A stretch of 64,000 nt of DNA from Stigonema ocellatum SAG 48.90 = DSM 106950 (GCA_016903675.1 JADQBA010000005.1:1-64000); one strand, 5' to 3'; positions 1 through 8,897 are shown, counted from the stretch's first letter. Notes: generated by a model from the sequence alone, not told the origin. Numbers and translations are program-made.

Positions 1-95
1 ATTCTTATTAAGCATACTAAAAAACTGAATTACCCAACCTGAATAACGAGAATAAATTACGTTTAGTTACAAATTTATAATTTTCCATAACCCTC

Positions 96-123
96 GTAGA
101 GACGCGATTAATCGCGTCTCTAC
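96..123. repeat. short palindromic repeat
   Basis: A near-perfect 28-bp palindrome built on GTAGAGACGCGATT and its complement. A degenerate relative (GTAGAGACG...CGTCTCTAC) lies near 26382-26410. It lies in the gene-free stretch 1-411. No CDS is supported there, and the short reverse-strand frame across 67-258 is just the complement of repeats. Confidence 0.7.
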
Positions 124-215
124 AAAATCGTGATTTTCACAATTCATATCTTGATTCAGCAACGCCGAATTATAGCGGTTCTCAGTTGAATCCCATACAC
201 GAGGAGTGAGATCGG

Positions 216-277
216 CCCTCACCCCCAACCCCTCTCCCAATTTGGGAGAGGGGTGCAAGCCTTGGGCGGGGTGAGGG
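216..277. repeat. interspersed palindrome (CCCTCTCCCAA family)
   Basis: Core CCCCTCTCCCAA followed by TTGGGAGAGGGG, flanked by complementary CCCTCACCCC and GGGTGAGGG arms. A second copy is at 63506-63555, which marks it as a genomic interspersed repeat. The rest of 280-411 is AT-rich with AATTACG/AATTCAT-type short repeats and shows no gene. Confidence 0.75.
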
Positions 278-411
278 CGTTCTGTATGTGACTCAAACGA
301 GAACTGCTATAATTATTAATTAATTCATAATTCAGAAATTTTTAATTACGAATTACGTTAGCGTAACGTTAGCGAGTACTCGAGCGTCATTACGAATTAC
401 GAATTATTCGG

Positions 412-2082
412 TCACCTTAATTTCATATCAATTCGTTGCTCTGCGGCTAATCGCTCTAAATTATAGTCATTAAGGTCTACAAAATGCATGTTAGCTACCA
501 ATGCTGGGTGAACTGCACTCATTTGTCGATACATTTCTTGGGCAATAACGCGGTAGGAAGGATGTCCTTGTCGTGAACTTCGTAATTCAATCAGGTGATA
601 AGCTTCACGAAGGTTCAACTTAATTCGCCAACGCATCCGATAAGCGAAGGGTACGACGTACTGCGCTGCATCCGGCAAGTGTGAGGCAATCAACTCGGTA
701 GTTTCGGCTGCATAGTCCAAAGCCTTGCGGTAAGTTTCGGCTAGTTTTGCTTCTTCTAGTTCTATTGGAACTACATACCCATGACGAACACTGTAGTGTT
801 GGCGTTGTTGTGTAAGAACGCGATGTCGATGCAGGTCACGATAGGCACCAATATCAGCGAGTATATCAAATGTGTAGTAGGTTTCTTCAAAAGCTCGTCC
901 GGGTCGATGGAACCGCGACTCGCGATCGCCTACATAAGTGCTGATAATCTCTACTCTCTCTGTAGTTGATAAACCAGCGACGTATTCTTTGATATTATTC
1001 AAAGTAATCTCAGTGTGAGGATACAGGATGGCTGCAACAACCTTTACCTCTCCATCCGGGTCGTACTCAACTAATTGAACAGTTGATGGTGCCCTGTGTT
1101 GCTGTGCGAGATCTTCGGGGCAAGCCGCGCTTCGCGGCATCGCACTATGCTTTTCGGTCGGCTTTAAAAGTTTTTGTGCGAGCAATTCTGTGCGTTCACA
1201 ATTTGTTTGAAGGTACTGCACTGCCTTCAAACCCCGTTCAGTTTTTGCACGCTTGACAAATGAAGGTATGATTTTATCCAGTTCTTGTTGCATAACATAC
1301 CCAAGGGCACGAACTTCTTCATGACCAGAGGTAGCAAGCTTTACTAGCAAATATTCAAAGGCGCGTCCATTGCCAAACAAACCAACATTAGTAAGAGTAG
1401 CCATTGGCAATAACCCACGCAACAAATCCAAAGTTTTAGCTCTTGTTGCACTGTTATATGCTCGAACAGAGGTTGTGGTATCTTGGGGGGTCGTAGCTTG
1501 CACCCAACTTAACAGAGGATCGATTAATGCCGTGTAGGTGTCGAATAAATTGTCTAATGTTGCCTCATAACGCGAAAAGTGGCTTGATGCCATAATTGAC
1601 GATTCCCGATGGTAGCGGTAGCGTCCATTAATTTTTCGGTTAAACGGCACATATCTTGTTGACTTCTCTAATGGGGAAAGTCCCAAACGACTGTCTACAA
1701 GGGCAATGGAAGCAATATTACTAATTCCCTCACAGGCAATGTGTGCGCCTCCTAGTTCTGCCACTGAGTCATCGCCATAACCTATTAAGACGCGATCGTA
1801 AAATGCCTCTGCTTGTTGAATCGCCACCAACTGATCCCCATTATTGGCAGCTTCACCGACAATACTCGCGAAGCGGCATTCTGGTGCTTTTATAAATTCA
1901 TCAAGAAGTATACGACGTAAACTTTTATCACTGCGACTATAACGTGAGAATAACGCACCTTTGACTACTTCAGGTAAATTCATCAGACCAAAGACAGATT
2001 TATCCAAATTAGTCATAAAAGGCTGTAGCAAACAGCCCTCCTGTTCAGTCAGCGACTCTTCCCAAAACTCAATAAAACTCAT
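412..2082 (-). CDS. two-domain ThyX-like (FAD-dependent thymidylate synthase family) protein
   Basis: At 556 residues it is about twice the length of a normal ThyX and appears to be two ThyX-type halves. The N-terminal half has LSPLEKSTRY (about residues 135-145), resembling the end of the ThyX signature. The C-terminal half has RHRVLTQQRQHYS (about 418-430), resembling the RHRx7S nucleotide/FAD-binding motif but without serine at the expected position. Classical ThyX makes dTMP from dUMP with methylene-tetrahydrofolate, FAD and NADPH. The start codon overlaps the end of dcd by 4 bp, so the two are almost certainly cotranscribed and cover successive steps dCTP to dUTP to (dUMP) dTMP. Around 1085-1165 the coding sequence contains a GC-rich palindromic stretch that looks like an in-frame repeat insertion between the halves. 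Family assignment is good; catalytic activity is uncertain because both motifs are degenerate. Confidence 0.8.
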   Translation of the reverse strand: MSFIEFWEESLTEQEGCLLQPFMTNLDKSVFGLMNLPEVVKGALFSRYSRSDKSLRRILLDEFIKAPECRFASIVGEAANNGDQLVAIQQAEAFYDRVLIGYGDDSVAELGGAHIACEGISNIASIALVDSRLGLSPLEKSTRYVPFNRKINGRYRYHRESSIMASSHFSRYEATLDNLFDTYTALIDPLLSWVQATTPQDTTTSVRAYNSATRAKTLDLLRGLLPMATLTNVGLFGNGRAFEYLLVKLATSGHEEVRALGYVMQQELDKIIPSFVKRAKTERGLKAVQYLQTNCERTELLAQKLLKPTEKHSAMPRSAACPEDLAQQHRAPSTVQLVEYDPDGEVKVVAAILYPHTEITLNNIKEYVAGLSTTERVEIISTYVGDRESRFHRPGRAFEETYYTFDILADIGAYRDLHRHRVLTQQRQHYSVRHGYVVPIELEEAKLAETYRKALDYAAETTELIASHLPDAAQYVVPFAYRMRWRIKLNLREAYHLIELRSSRQGHPSYRVIAQEMYRQMSAVHPALVANMHFVDLNDYNLERLAAEQRIDMKLR

Positions 2083-2687
2083 ACTCTAGCTAGCGTCACA
2101 ATCTCTGGCTGATCCTGATATTTACCCTGACGAGCTTCATAACTAATAGCGCAGGGTTCCCCTTCTAAAAATAGCAGTTGCACGACACCTTCATTGGCGT
2201 AGATACGACAATCAGCGCTGGAAGAATTGGAAAACTCCAAAGTAAGATGACCCCGCCACGCTGCTTCTGCTGGTGTTAAGTTTGCGATTATACCACAACG
2301 TGCGTAAGTTGATTTTCCAATACAAATTACTGTAATATTATTGGGAACATCCAGCCTTTCTAGAGCAACTCCCAGACCGTAGGAGTGGGCGGGTAGAATA
2401 AAGTAACTGTCATTACCATCGGTATGTAGTGGTGTTGGTTCCAGATTCTGTGGATTAAAGTTTTTTGGATCAACCACAGTTCCAGGAATATGGCGAAAAA
2501 TGCGAAACTCCACTGGGGACAAGCGTATATCGTATCCATAAGAAGACAAACCATAGCTGATCACACGGCGTGATGGTGCAGCAACGTCTGCTTTTATTTC
2601 TTTTATTTCTCGGATTAGGCTAGGCTCAAAGGGGGAAATCATTCCCTTATAAGCCATTTTTGTAATCCAGATATCGTTCTTTATCAC
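2079..2687 (-). CDS. dcd: dCTP deaminase
   Basis: A 202-residue protein with the dCTP deaminase/dUTPase-fold signature STYARCGIIANLTPAEAAW. Its serine, arginine and glutamate belong to the phosphate-binding and deaminating site, and HLTLEFSN follows. The enzyme deaminates dCTP to dUTP, feeding dUMP to thymidylate synthase. The N-terminus MIKNDIWITKMAYKGMI fits the family, so the upstream ATG is kept. It is the first gene of a two-gene leftward unit. The downstream ThyX-like gene starts inside its last codons, implying translational coupling. Confidence 0.92.
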   Translation of the reverse strand: MIKNDIWITKMAYKGMISPFEPSLIREIKEIKADVAAPSRRVISYGLSSYGYDIRLSPVEFRIFRHIPGTVVDPKNFNPQNLEPTPLHTDGNDSYFILPAHSYGLGVALERLDVPNNITVICIGKSTYARCGIIANLTPAEAAWRGHLTLEFSNSSSADCRIYANEGVVQLLFLEGEPCAISYEARQGKYQDQPEIVTLARV

Positions 2688-2949
2688 AACTTGACAGTCA
2701 TTTAAACCAAATAACTAGCATACCGTGAAAGTAGCTTGTTTTGTGGGCTTTAGCTGTGGCTACTTCTATTACCTGAGTTAGACGTAAAAAAAAAGTCGGA
2801 TCACCAGGCAGAAAAGCAGTTTTATGAGTGACTGCCCGTTATACCCACCTTCAGCATAGCTGCCTCCAGCATAGCTGCCTTGCCCGCAGGGCTTGTCACC
2901 AGCATCGATCAAGTGTCGGCGTGCACCACTTTGTTCGGCTCCTGTTGAG

Positions 2950-3345
2950 TTACGCTTCGAGGGCAAGCTGAACCCGATTCTTGCGGAGTCCAAACCACGA
3001 AAATAACTCCTTGGTCTTAATCCTCCTTCCCTGTGAAATCCTATAAATGAAGTGCGCGAGCCAGACTCCTAAGGCGTATCCTACAATATTGCCAATGATC
3101 GCGCCGATTGCTATTCCCAGCGGAACAGCAGCGGCACCACCAACGGCTCCAGCAACGGCTGCACCAACGGCTCCGCCGACCAATCTCCCACGCGATGCTG
3201 TAATCTTGGCGATGGTATGAATAAATTCTACTTTATCCTCATCTTTGGTAAAGAGAATGACGATTCGCTTCCCTGCCTCCAGGGTACGTCGGAAGGCTTC
3301 ACGTAGTTCCAGTTGGTCGTATAGTTGCTCTGGGATAAATTTCAT
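2950..3345 (-). CDS. small membrane protein with glycine-zipper segment
   Basis: A 131-residue protein. The N-terminal third is charged and soluble (residues 1-50). It is followed by a long Gly/Ala-rich hydrophobic stretch (about 54-95, repeated GxxxG/AxxxG spacing), typical of glycine-zipper membrane helices, then a basic tail. The start is preceded by AAGGAGCAG at a normal distance. No family with known function is recognised. The 262 bases between it and dcd contain only short direct repeats (AGCATAGCTGCCT twice). Confidence 0.6.
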   Translation of the reverse strand: MKFIPEQLYDQLELREAFRRTLEAGKRIVILFTKDEDKVEFIHTIAKITASRGRLVGGAVGAAVAGAVGGAAAVPLGIAIGAIIGNIVGYALGVWLAHFIYRISQGRRIKTKELFSWFGLRKNRVQLALEA

Positions 3346-3880
3346 AATCTGCTCCTTGGTTGACTTCTGCTCGGTACTTGTTGCCAGGAAAAGATGAAAT
3401 ACCAGAAATTACACAGGTGGATGAACTAGTAAAAAAAATACGTTCAGAGCTAGTGAAAACTTGTACTAGCCGTTCACCTGAGTATGGTAAGCTGAGGGTC
3501 AAATTTACCCTTGGGGTTTCTAGCTAAGCACTCTATAATAATGTTTATAAAAATACATTTATTTTAAGGATATTTACGTATAATCATTAGGAGCTAACTA
3601 TAGTGCGCTATCAAGCGCTTTTTAACAACCTGTAGTGAATTTGACAAATTTATTCTTGGTGTAACACTACATTTGTGGTTAAGTCAAGAGTTAATGAGAT
3701 TTAAATTTTCGTTTTTTGTAGGAAAGTAATGGTAAAAATTAGAACATAAAACCAGTAGTTCAAATCAATCAAAAATACTGGAACCCCTAGTTGAAAATGT
3801 TGCGATGTTAGATTTTCCTCTTGGTTGGGCGAAACAGTTTTGGATGGTGATTGTGACAGCAGGATGAGGAGTGAATTTTT
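3346..3880. other. intergenic region, no gene seen
   Basis: 535 bases, AT-rich, between a leftward and a rightward gene, so it probably holds both promoters. No conserved RNA or convincing frame was found. The reverse-strand frame at 3299-3502 overlaps the neighbouring gene and lacks any recognisable feature. Confidence 0.4.
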
Positions 3881-4447
3881 GTGAGATTGGTGATTCTGGG
3901 GGGTTCAGGATCGGGTAAAAGCACCCAAGCACAAAGGCTTTGCAGACAGTTTGATATTCCTCTGATTTCTACAGGTAAAATTTTATGGGAAGTAATTGCA
4001 AACCATATTGATCCAAGTCGCCACCCACAGCCATATGTAAAAACAGGGGAGTTAGCCCCAAACGAAATGATCATTGAATTCATCCGTTCTCGTCTTACAC
4101 AACCCGATGTTAACGGTGGTTGGGTGTTAGATGGCTATCCCCGTGCTGTCTTCCAAGCCGAGGAATTGGATTTTTTGCTGGATGATTTGGGGCAAAAGTT
4201 AGACTGGGCGCTCTATTTACAAGTACCGCAAGCGGTTATGGTTACCCGTTCCCTCGGGCGTTTTCTCCCAGATGACCAACCGGAAATTGTGCAGCGCCGT
4301 ATAGAGTTATTCTACGATCGCACCGTTCCCGTTCTCGAGTATTACGATCATCACCGCCGCCTGTTAACTATCAACGGCGACCAGTACCCAGAGATGGTAC
4401 AGCAAAATATTATGACTCTCCTCTGTGGACATAAAAAAGTTCAATAG
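3881..4447 (+). CDS. adenylate kinase-like nucleoside monophosphate kinase
   Basis: A 188-residue P-loop kinase: GGSGSGKST at residues 7-15, ISTGKIL NMP-binding segment, GWVLDGYPRA (adenylate kinase signature with DGYPR), then a short lid region and C-terminal helix. It transfers phosphate between ATP and a nucleoside monophosphate, most likely AMP. The start is GTG (GTGAGATTGG), preceded by GATGAGGAG. It is shorter than classical 215-residue Adk because the long zinc-type LID is absent, as in many second cyanobacterial adenylate kinase copies. It stands alone. Confidence 0.82.
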   Translation: MRLVILGGSGSGKSTQAQRLCRQFDIPLISTGKILWEVIANHIDPSRHPQPYVKTGELAPNEMIIEFIRSRLTQPDVNGGWVLDGYPRAVFQAEELDFLLDDLGQKLDWALYLQVPQAVMVTRSLGRFLPDDQPEIVQRRIELFYDRTVPVLEYYDHHRRLLTINGDQYPEMVQQNIMTLLCGHKKVQ

Positions 4448-4470
4448 TTTGTAGCGGTTGTGGGACAAAT

Positions 4471-4512
4471 TAATTCATAATTCATAATTCATAATTCATA
4501 ATTCATAATTCC
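4471..4512. repeat. AATTCAT tandem heptamer repeat
   Basis: About five to six head-to-tail AATTCAT units just after the adenylate-kinase-like gene. Shorter runs of the same unit occur near 31832-31853 and 62425-62452. Confidence 0.8.
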
Positions 4513-4551
4513 CCTTCTACCTGGAACCAGCCAGAGTGCTGCGCCCATAAC

Positions 4552-4579
4552 GTAGGGGCGTATTGCAATACGCCCCTAC
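4552..4579. repeat. 28-bp palindromic interspersed repeat
   Basis: Perfect palindrome of GTAGGGGCGTATTG and its complement. The same motif occurs twice at 17695-17759. It lies between the adenylate-kinase-like gene and the IS605-type locus. Confidence 0.85.
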
Positions 4580-4642
4580 GCGTAGGTGAATGGCGTGGAG
4601 AAACAGAGGTACGCTGAACGCGCAGATGAATGATATGCACAG

Positions 4643-4855
4643 CTAGTCGAGGTCGGCGGCGTCCGATGTTTCTCCTAACTCTGTCCACTGAGAGATTAGG
4701 TCGGGTAGAGCGTCTCTCAACTTCTGCTGCCAATCAGGGATAGCTCTAAGTTGCTCCTTTATCTCTGTTTCCAACCGGAAGCAGAGGGGTCTAGAGTCCA
4801 TAGGCTTTTCCCCTAAAGGTTTTGAGCCATATTCGTTATTTTTTTTGAATACCAT
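4643..4855 (-). CDS. small protein divergent from tnpB, possible transposon regulator
   Basis: A 70-residue protein beginning MVFKKNNEYGSKPLG, with a central CFRLETEIKEQLRAIPDWQQKLRDALP stretch. A short strand (residues about 24-29) followed by two predicted helices resembles the ribbon-helix-helix/CopG layout, although no family can be proven here. Its start codon lies 61 bp from the tnpB start on the opposite strand, so both share one divergent promoter region (4856-4916). That arrangement suggests it controls tnpB or belongs to the insertion sequence. The acidic C-terminus (ETSDAADLD) is unremarkable. Confidence 0.6.
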   Translation of the reverse strand: MVFKKNNEYGSKPLGEKPMDSRPLCFRLETEIKEQLRAIPDWQQKLRDALPDLISQWTELGETSDAADLD

Positions 4856-4916
4856 TGCAATTAGTTGTATATGGATGTATACTTACATTAAAGCAGAAAA
4901 TAAGGAGGTGAAATAT

Positions 4917-6149
4917 TTGCAGACAACTTTTAGATTCAAATTAAATCTCAATCAAGCAACTCTTGAGCAGTTGATTGACTGGCAAACCAAGACTAGCTAT
5001 GTAAAAAACAGGATGATCGGAGATAGGGAGTTCACCCATCACAGGCATTTTGTCATGGGGGATTATAGTGCATTGCACAATAGACAGACTTACACAGTGT
5101 CTGCCTTACGTTCTGACTTAACCCTGAAAGCACAGTACCCGGAACTAGGAGAAAGCTTTGAAGCCATAAGTTCTGGATTGTCTTGTTCAGTGAACCGCAA
5201 TGTCTCGTTGGGTGAACCTTGGAAGACTGGAGACGAGAAACGTGCTAGACCAAGAAAGCAGAAGGCTGAGGGTGAGGGTTCTCCCAAAAAAGAATCGGGA
5301 AAAACATCAATCAGACGCTCTAGTCCAGAAATGCAAATGTCGTTCCTACCAAAGCTCAAAAAGGAAAAGCCTGAGTTAGCGACAGTCAACGCTTTTGTCC
5401 TGCAAAAAGCAGTGGACAATGTAGATAAAGGATTCCAGAAGTTCTTTAGGGGTGAAGGCGGATATCCTAGCTACACTCGCCCCCACAATCAGGGTTTTGA
5501 GTTTGATCCAGGTTCAGTTAAAGTTGAGTTAGAAAATTTCAAGGTATATTTACCAGGTCTGGGCTGGGTCAAGTTTTACAACTCTCGCCAATGGTGGGAC
5601 GGGATAAAGATTGGCAAGACAACTGTCACGAGGGAGGCGGATGGGTTTTACGTGTCAATCCTTGTCAAGGATGATTCAATTCCAGATGTACCTATCATCA
5701 CCAATGATGAAATTAAGACAGTTGTTGGTGGGGACATGGGAGTGAAGAAATTGCTTAGTACGTCTGGGCAAGTCCAGTACGAAAACCCACGGTTCAAAAA
5801 GTCAGAAAGTCGTAAGCTCAAGATTAGGCAACGCCGTATTTCCAGAAAGAAAGCTGGTTCCAAGAATCGTAAAAAGGCGATTGTCAAGGTTGCGAAACTT
5901 CATCAGACAATTGCTCGTAGACGCGATGATTATCAGAATAAAGTTGCAAAATCCTTTGTGGGCTTTGCTGATATGAACGTACTTGAAGACCTAAATGTCT
6001 CAGGAATGAAAAAGCGCTGCAAACCCAAGGTTGACGAGAATGGTAACTACATCAAGAATGGGCAGGCAGCAAAAGCAGGTTTGAATGATGCTATATCAGA
6101 TGCTTATCTCTTATTAAAATATTCATATAAACAACAACAACAGCGTTGA
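4917..6149 (+). pseudogene. tnpB: tnpB (IS200/IS605 type), 5' part, interrupted
   Basis: N-terminal and central part of an RNA-guided TnpB/OrfB nuclease. The start is TTG at 4917, seven bases after a complete Shine-Dalgarno AAGGAGGTG; an in-frame ATG at 4845 lacks a ribosome site. A lysine-rich insertion (about residues 105-160) lies in the N-terminal domain. RuvC-I aspartate is in VVGGDMG (D273) and RuvC-II glutamate in VLEDLNVSGM (E357). The natural sequence stops after ...NDAISD (codon 395, bases 6099-6101). The remaining codons come from an inserted element and end at TGA 6147-6149. The missing zinc finger and RuvC-III are found intact and in the same frame at 9177-9515. Confidence 0.93.
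6098..6103. other. left crossover core (attL) of tyrosine-recombinase element
   Basis: AGATGC at the tnpB/element junction, repeated at 9176-9181. Sequence left of it is tnpB codons and sequence right of it is foreign. Just inside lies TTATCTCTTATTA, an inverted match to the arm at the other end. Confidence 0.8.
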
Positions 6150-6227
6150 AAATTCTGGGCATTTTCAAACGCTATAGAAGCAATTATGCTATTTAATCAA
6201 CAACGTATACAAGGAAGAAAATCCAAC

Positions 6228-6260
6228 GATAAAGCCCGGTGATTACAACCGGGCTTTATC
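6228..6260 (-). terminator. strong hairpin, terminator of the element operon
   Basis: Perfect 13-bp stem GATAAAGCCCGGT / ACCGGGCTTTATC with loop GATTACA, 18 bp after the stop of the 51-residue gene. No long U-run follows on the minus strand, so termination is inferred from stem strength and position. Confidence 0.7.
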
Positions 6261-6278
6261 GTATTGGGGGGAGAGTAT

Positions 6279-6434
6279 TTAGCTTTGTTTTGAGGTAGTG
6301 TCTTGACCTGGTTGACGATTCTCCCAGTAGGGGTTAGGTACAATCGTCCAGATATCGGGGTTATCTTTATCCACTATGACGAAGTTCCTAGGGATGATCC
6401 AGACTTTGTTTTGATGTTTATTACGGTGTTTCAT
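6279..6434 (-). CDS. 51-residue protein overlapping the recombinase gene
   Basis: ATG at 6432-6434 lies inside the last codons of the recombinase gene in another frame (14-bp overlap) and the frame ends with TAA at 6279-6281. The protein begins MKHRNKHQNKVWIIPRN and contains VDKDNPDIWTIVPNPYWENR. It is basic at the N-terminus and rich in Trp, Asn and Pro. Overlap with the recombinase and the terminator directly downstream support a real, translationally coupled gene. Its role is unknown; a small directionality or accessory factor would fit its position. Confidence 0.55.
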   Translation of the reverse strand: MKHRNKHQNKVWIIPRNFVIVDKDNPDIWTIVPNPYWENRQPGQDTTSKQS

Positions 6435-8346
6435 CGCTCTCTAATGCCTGAATGACCTTTTCTAAATTATCTTTAACAGGGATATTCTTGTTAATTTGTA
6501 GTTGCCATCCAAGGTTTTGAGCTTTCTGTAAGATACTATTAGTACGTTCTAATGTGTCTTTGAGGATGGGCAGGAAGTTTTTATTAGTTCTCCAGTGGGG
6601 GCAGTTGTAGCATCCATCAAAACCTGGGATATTGCAATCACCTAAAACCTTAGGTCTAGCACAATATCCATGCTCCAAGGCTCTAGCTTGTACATTCTTC
6701 TTAAACCATTCCAAGTCGTCATTACTAGAAAGTACTGTTTCGTCTAATTCAGCTACTTCACCCTGAAAATTAACTACTCTTGATTCATGATACTTTTCAA
6801 CTTCTTTTCTGAGTGTTTCATCATGGATATGAGCATAGACCTGAGTCATGGTTGGTGATTCATGCCCTAAATATCGCTGAATAATGTGCTGTGGTACTCC
6901 GTTGTTGATCATTCGTGTGCCGACTGTATGGCGACATTGGTGTGAGTGAAAGTTCCACAGTTGACCATTTATATCTCGAATATCCTTTTCGTATATTAAT
7001 TTCTTTAAAGAATTACAAAAAGGTCTAGCAGAGATAGCTTTTAACTTGTTTTTATAGTGGTTTGAAGGAAAAAGGTATGGACAATTATCACCTTGATTTT
7101 TTTTAACATCTTCTTGCTGTGCTTGAATAATACTTTTCACTTCTTGGGAGACAGGAATCGAGATATCCTTCTTCATTTTAAACTGATGATACAAAAGAAA
7201 GTAATCGCCTTGATTATTTTGTTTCAAACAGTCAAATCTTATGTGGCATAATTCACTAATTCTCATTCCACATTCTATAAGAATTAAAAACATTCTTCTG
7301 TAAACTATATTTTTAACTTCATCTAAGTCCTGCAAAATTTTCTGTATGACTTCTTCAGGAATATAGTCTGGGTTGTAATTACGCTTATATTTAGGAAGGT
7401 CATCATCGTAGATTACTTGATTTCCTGTGACATTAAGCCACTCTTCTCTAAAACAAAGTTGTAAAAACTCTCTTAAACCAGCTATCATTTTATGACGATA
7501 GGAACTACCTATCTCTAAATTAGCAATATAGCTAAGATATTCCAGAATCAGGTTTCTATTTATTTCGTTGGACTGAATTTCCGAATAATTATTAAATAAA
7601 AACTGGGAAAATTTTTCAATTGCTAATAGCTTATGATGACAGCAGGAAGAACTAACCAAAGTTAACTTGTACTTTATAAATTTTTTAGTTGCTTGACGCA
7701 GCCAAATAAATTTTATTTCTGTGAAATCTAGAATGTGTTGACGGGATGTATTTACATATGTATTAGTAAAACCTAATTTACGTAAATCCCAAACATCTTT
7801 TTCATATTCATTTCTGTGGTCAAATAAATCTAAAATTGTTTTATAAATTTGAGTAAAAATATAAATACATTTGTCTTCTCTTTCACGTAACTCAATCTTA
7901 CCATTTCCGGTTATCTGCTTAAATTGACCTTTAAAATACTGTTTTTCCCCTACTAAGTATGTTCTTAAAGACAATAACCATTCATTTAAGTCTTGCTCAA
8001 TTAAAGATTTAAATGAGCTATTTCTTTCAGACAACCACTTACATATACGATTAATATAAGAAGCATAAGTGTGAAGAGTTAATGTACTCCATTCTTGTGT
8101 AGTCGCCTTTTGGTAACAAACAAATTTAATTTCTGTTTTAATAAACTCTGGGCAGTTTTCAAAACATAAGCTAATTCCAGGGTTGAAACTCTTATTGTCT
8201 TTTAAAGGATTTTCTCTTGAATGCCATACATCTTGCTGCCAATATCCAATTAACTGACCGATCATTTCTCGATATTTACTTTCTGACCATTGAACAGGAT
8301 TTTGAGGTAACTGTGACTGGTTTAATTCTTGATTAGAGTGTGTCAT
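6421..8346 (-). CDS. large tyrosine recombinase, Tn554 TnpB-like
   Basis: A 641-residue site-specific tyrosine recombinase. The catalytic residues are visible: R362 (GMRISELCHIRF), H469 and R472 (HSHQCRHTVGTRM), H495 (LGHES) and the nucleophile Y504 (TMTQVYAHI). The SAM-like N-terminal core-binding region occupies about residues 75-300. After the catalytic domain comes a Cys-rich segment, HGYCARPKVLGDC then GCYNCPHWRTN (C562, C571, C579, C582), probably zinc-binding. This resembles the C-terminal tail of the large transposases of the Tn554 family, which are of similar length. It is the only recombinase in the element, whereas Tn554 uses TnpA, TnpB and TnpC. It most likely catalyses integration and excision at the AGATGC core. 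Reading is opposite to the host tnpB. Confidence 0.92.
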   Translation of the reverse strand: MTHSNQELNQSQLPQNPVQWSESKYREMIGQLIGYWQQDVWHSRENPLKDNKSFNPGISLCFENCPEFIKTEIKFVCYQKATTQEWSTLTLHTYASYINRICKWLSERNSSFKSLIEQDLNEWLLSLRTYLVGEKQYFKGQFKQITGNGKIELREREDKCIYIFTQIYKTILDLFDHRNEYEKDVWDLRKLGFTNTYVNTSRQHILDFTEIKFIWLRQATKKFIKYKLTLVSSSCCHHKLLAIEKFSQFLFNNYSEIQSNEINRNLILEYLSYIANLEIGSSYRHKMIAGLREFLQLCFREEWLNVTGNQVIYDDDLPKYKRNYNPDYIPEEVIQKILQDLDEVKNIVYRRMFLILIECGMRISELCHIRFDCLKQNNQGDYFLLYHQFKMKKDISIPVSQEVKSIIQAQQEDVKKNQGDNCPYLFPSNHYKNKLKAISARPFCNSLKKLIYEKDIRDINGQLWNFHSHQCRHTVGTRMINNGVPQHIIQRYLGHESPTMTQVYAHIHDETLRKEVEKYHESRVVNFQGEVAELDETVLSSNDDLEWFKKNVQARALEHGYCARPKVLGDCNIPGFDGCYNCPHWRTNKNFLPILKDTLERTNSILQKAQNLGWQLQINKNIPVKDNLEKVIQALESDETP

Positions 8347-8383
8347 TTTTCTCTGACTTAATATTGTGTAAACTCAACAAGAG

Positions 8384-8405
8384 AGCCCCATTCTATAATG
8401 GGGCT
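8384..8405 (-). promoter_or_regulatory. hairpin between 99-residue gene and recombinase gene
   Basis: 8-bp perfect stem AGCCCCAT / ATGGGGCT with a 6-base loop in the 77-bp gap before the recombinase start. It could be an attenuator or processing site limiting recombinase expression. No U-run follows. Confidence 0.5.
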
Positions 8406-8423
8406 ATGGAACTAATGGCGTTA

Positions 8424-8723
8424 CTAACAAGCTTCTAACAGAGATTCGTGCAGAGTTTCTATGTCTGAAACTATTGGGTGATTTAGACGATTGAAATTAT
8501 AAATTAGTTGGATACTATACTCCCAACCAACCTCACCTAATATTGGGTCACTCGAATAATAAAGACCTACAACTACTCCTTGATATTCGTAGGTCAAGCC
8601 GTTGAAATTCCACTTCCACTTAACTAACTCACCAAAAGAGAAGCGCGGTAGTGACCAGTTTGAAGGGATGGAAATATTTTGGGTTAGTTGAGAAGATTGT
8701 AATTGAGTCTGATTTTTTGACAT
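8424..8723 (-). CDS. 99-residue hypothetical protein upstream of recombinase
   Basis: Starts MSKNQTQLQSSQLTQ after a good ribosome site (AAAGGAGC). The N-terminal 30 residues are Gln/Ser-rich and probably disordered. The remainder (FSFGELVKWKW..., YEYQGVVVGLYY, GWEYSIQLIY) alternates aromatic and hydrophobic residues like a small beta-barrel (SH3/KOW-like) fold. It is first in the leftward recombinase operon. Function unknown; by position it could be an accessory DNA-binding or excision factor. Confidence 0.65.
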   Translation of the reverse strand: MSKNQTQLQSSQLTQNISIPSNWSLPRFSFGELVKWKWNFNGLTYEYQGVVVGLYYSSDPILGEVGWEYSIQLIYNFNRLNHPIVSDIETLHESLLEAC

Positions 8724-8770
8724 AATGATACTGCTCCTTTCGTAGCTCGTTTACGGGAGGTGAAGTCGTG

Positions 8771-8801
8771 CCTAAGTAGGTGCTACCAACACCTACTTAG
8801 G
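8771..8801. promoter_or_regulatory. 12-bp-stem hairpin in leader of element operon
   Basis: Perfect stem CCTAAGTAGGTG / CACCTACTTAGG with loop CTACCAA, 48 bp upstream of the 99-residue gene start. It may be a leader regulatory structure, an operator palindrome for a dimeric regulator or an accessory recombinase site. Confidence 0.6.
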
Positions 8802-8897
8802 GGCGCATATTTAGTTGTAAAAACATTATACAGCAGTTTCAACCCCTGAATACCTTAATTATTCAGTAGTTTATAAGCTTTTATTTACGATTTCAAA

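Noticed and set aside
2778..2993. Reverse-strand 71-codon frame after the glycine-zipper gene
   Set aside because: Overlaps that gene in another frame and consists largely of the AGCATAGCTGCCT direct repeat.
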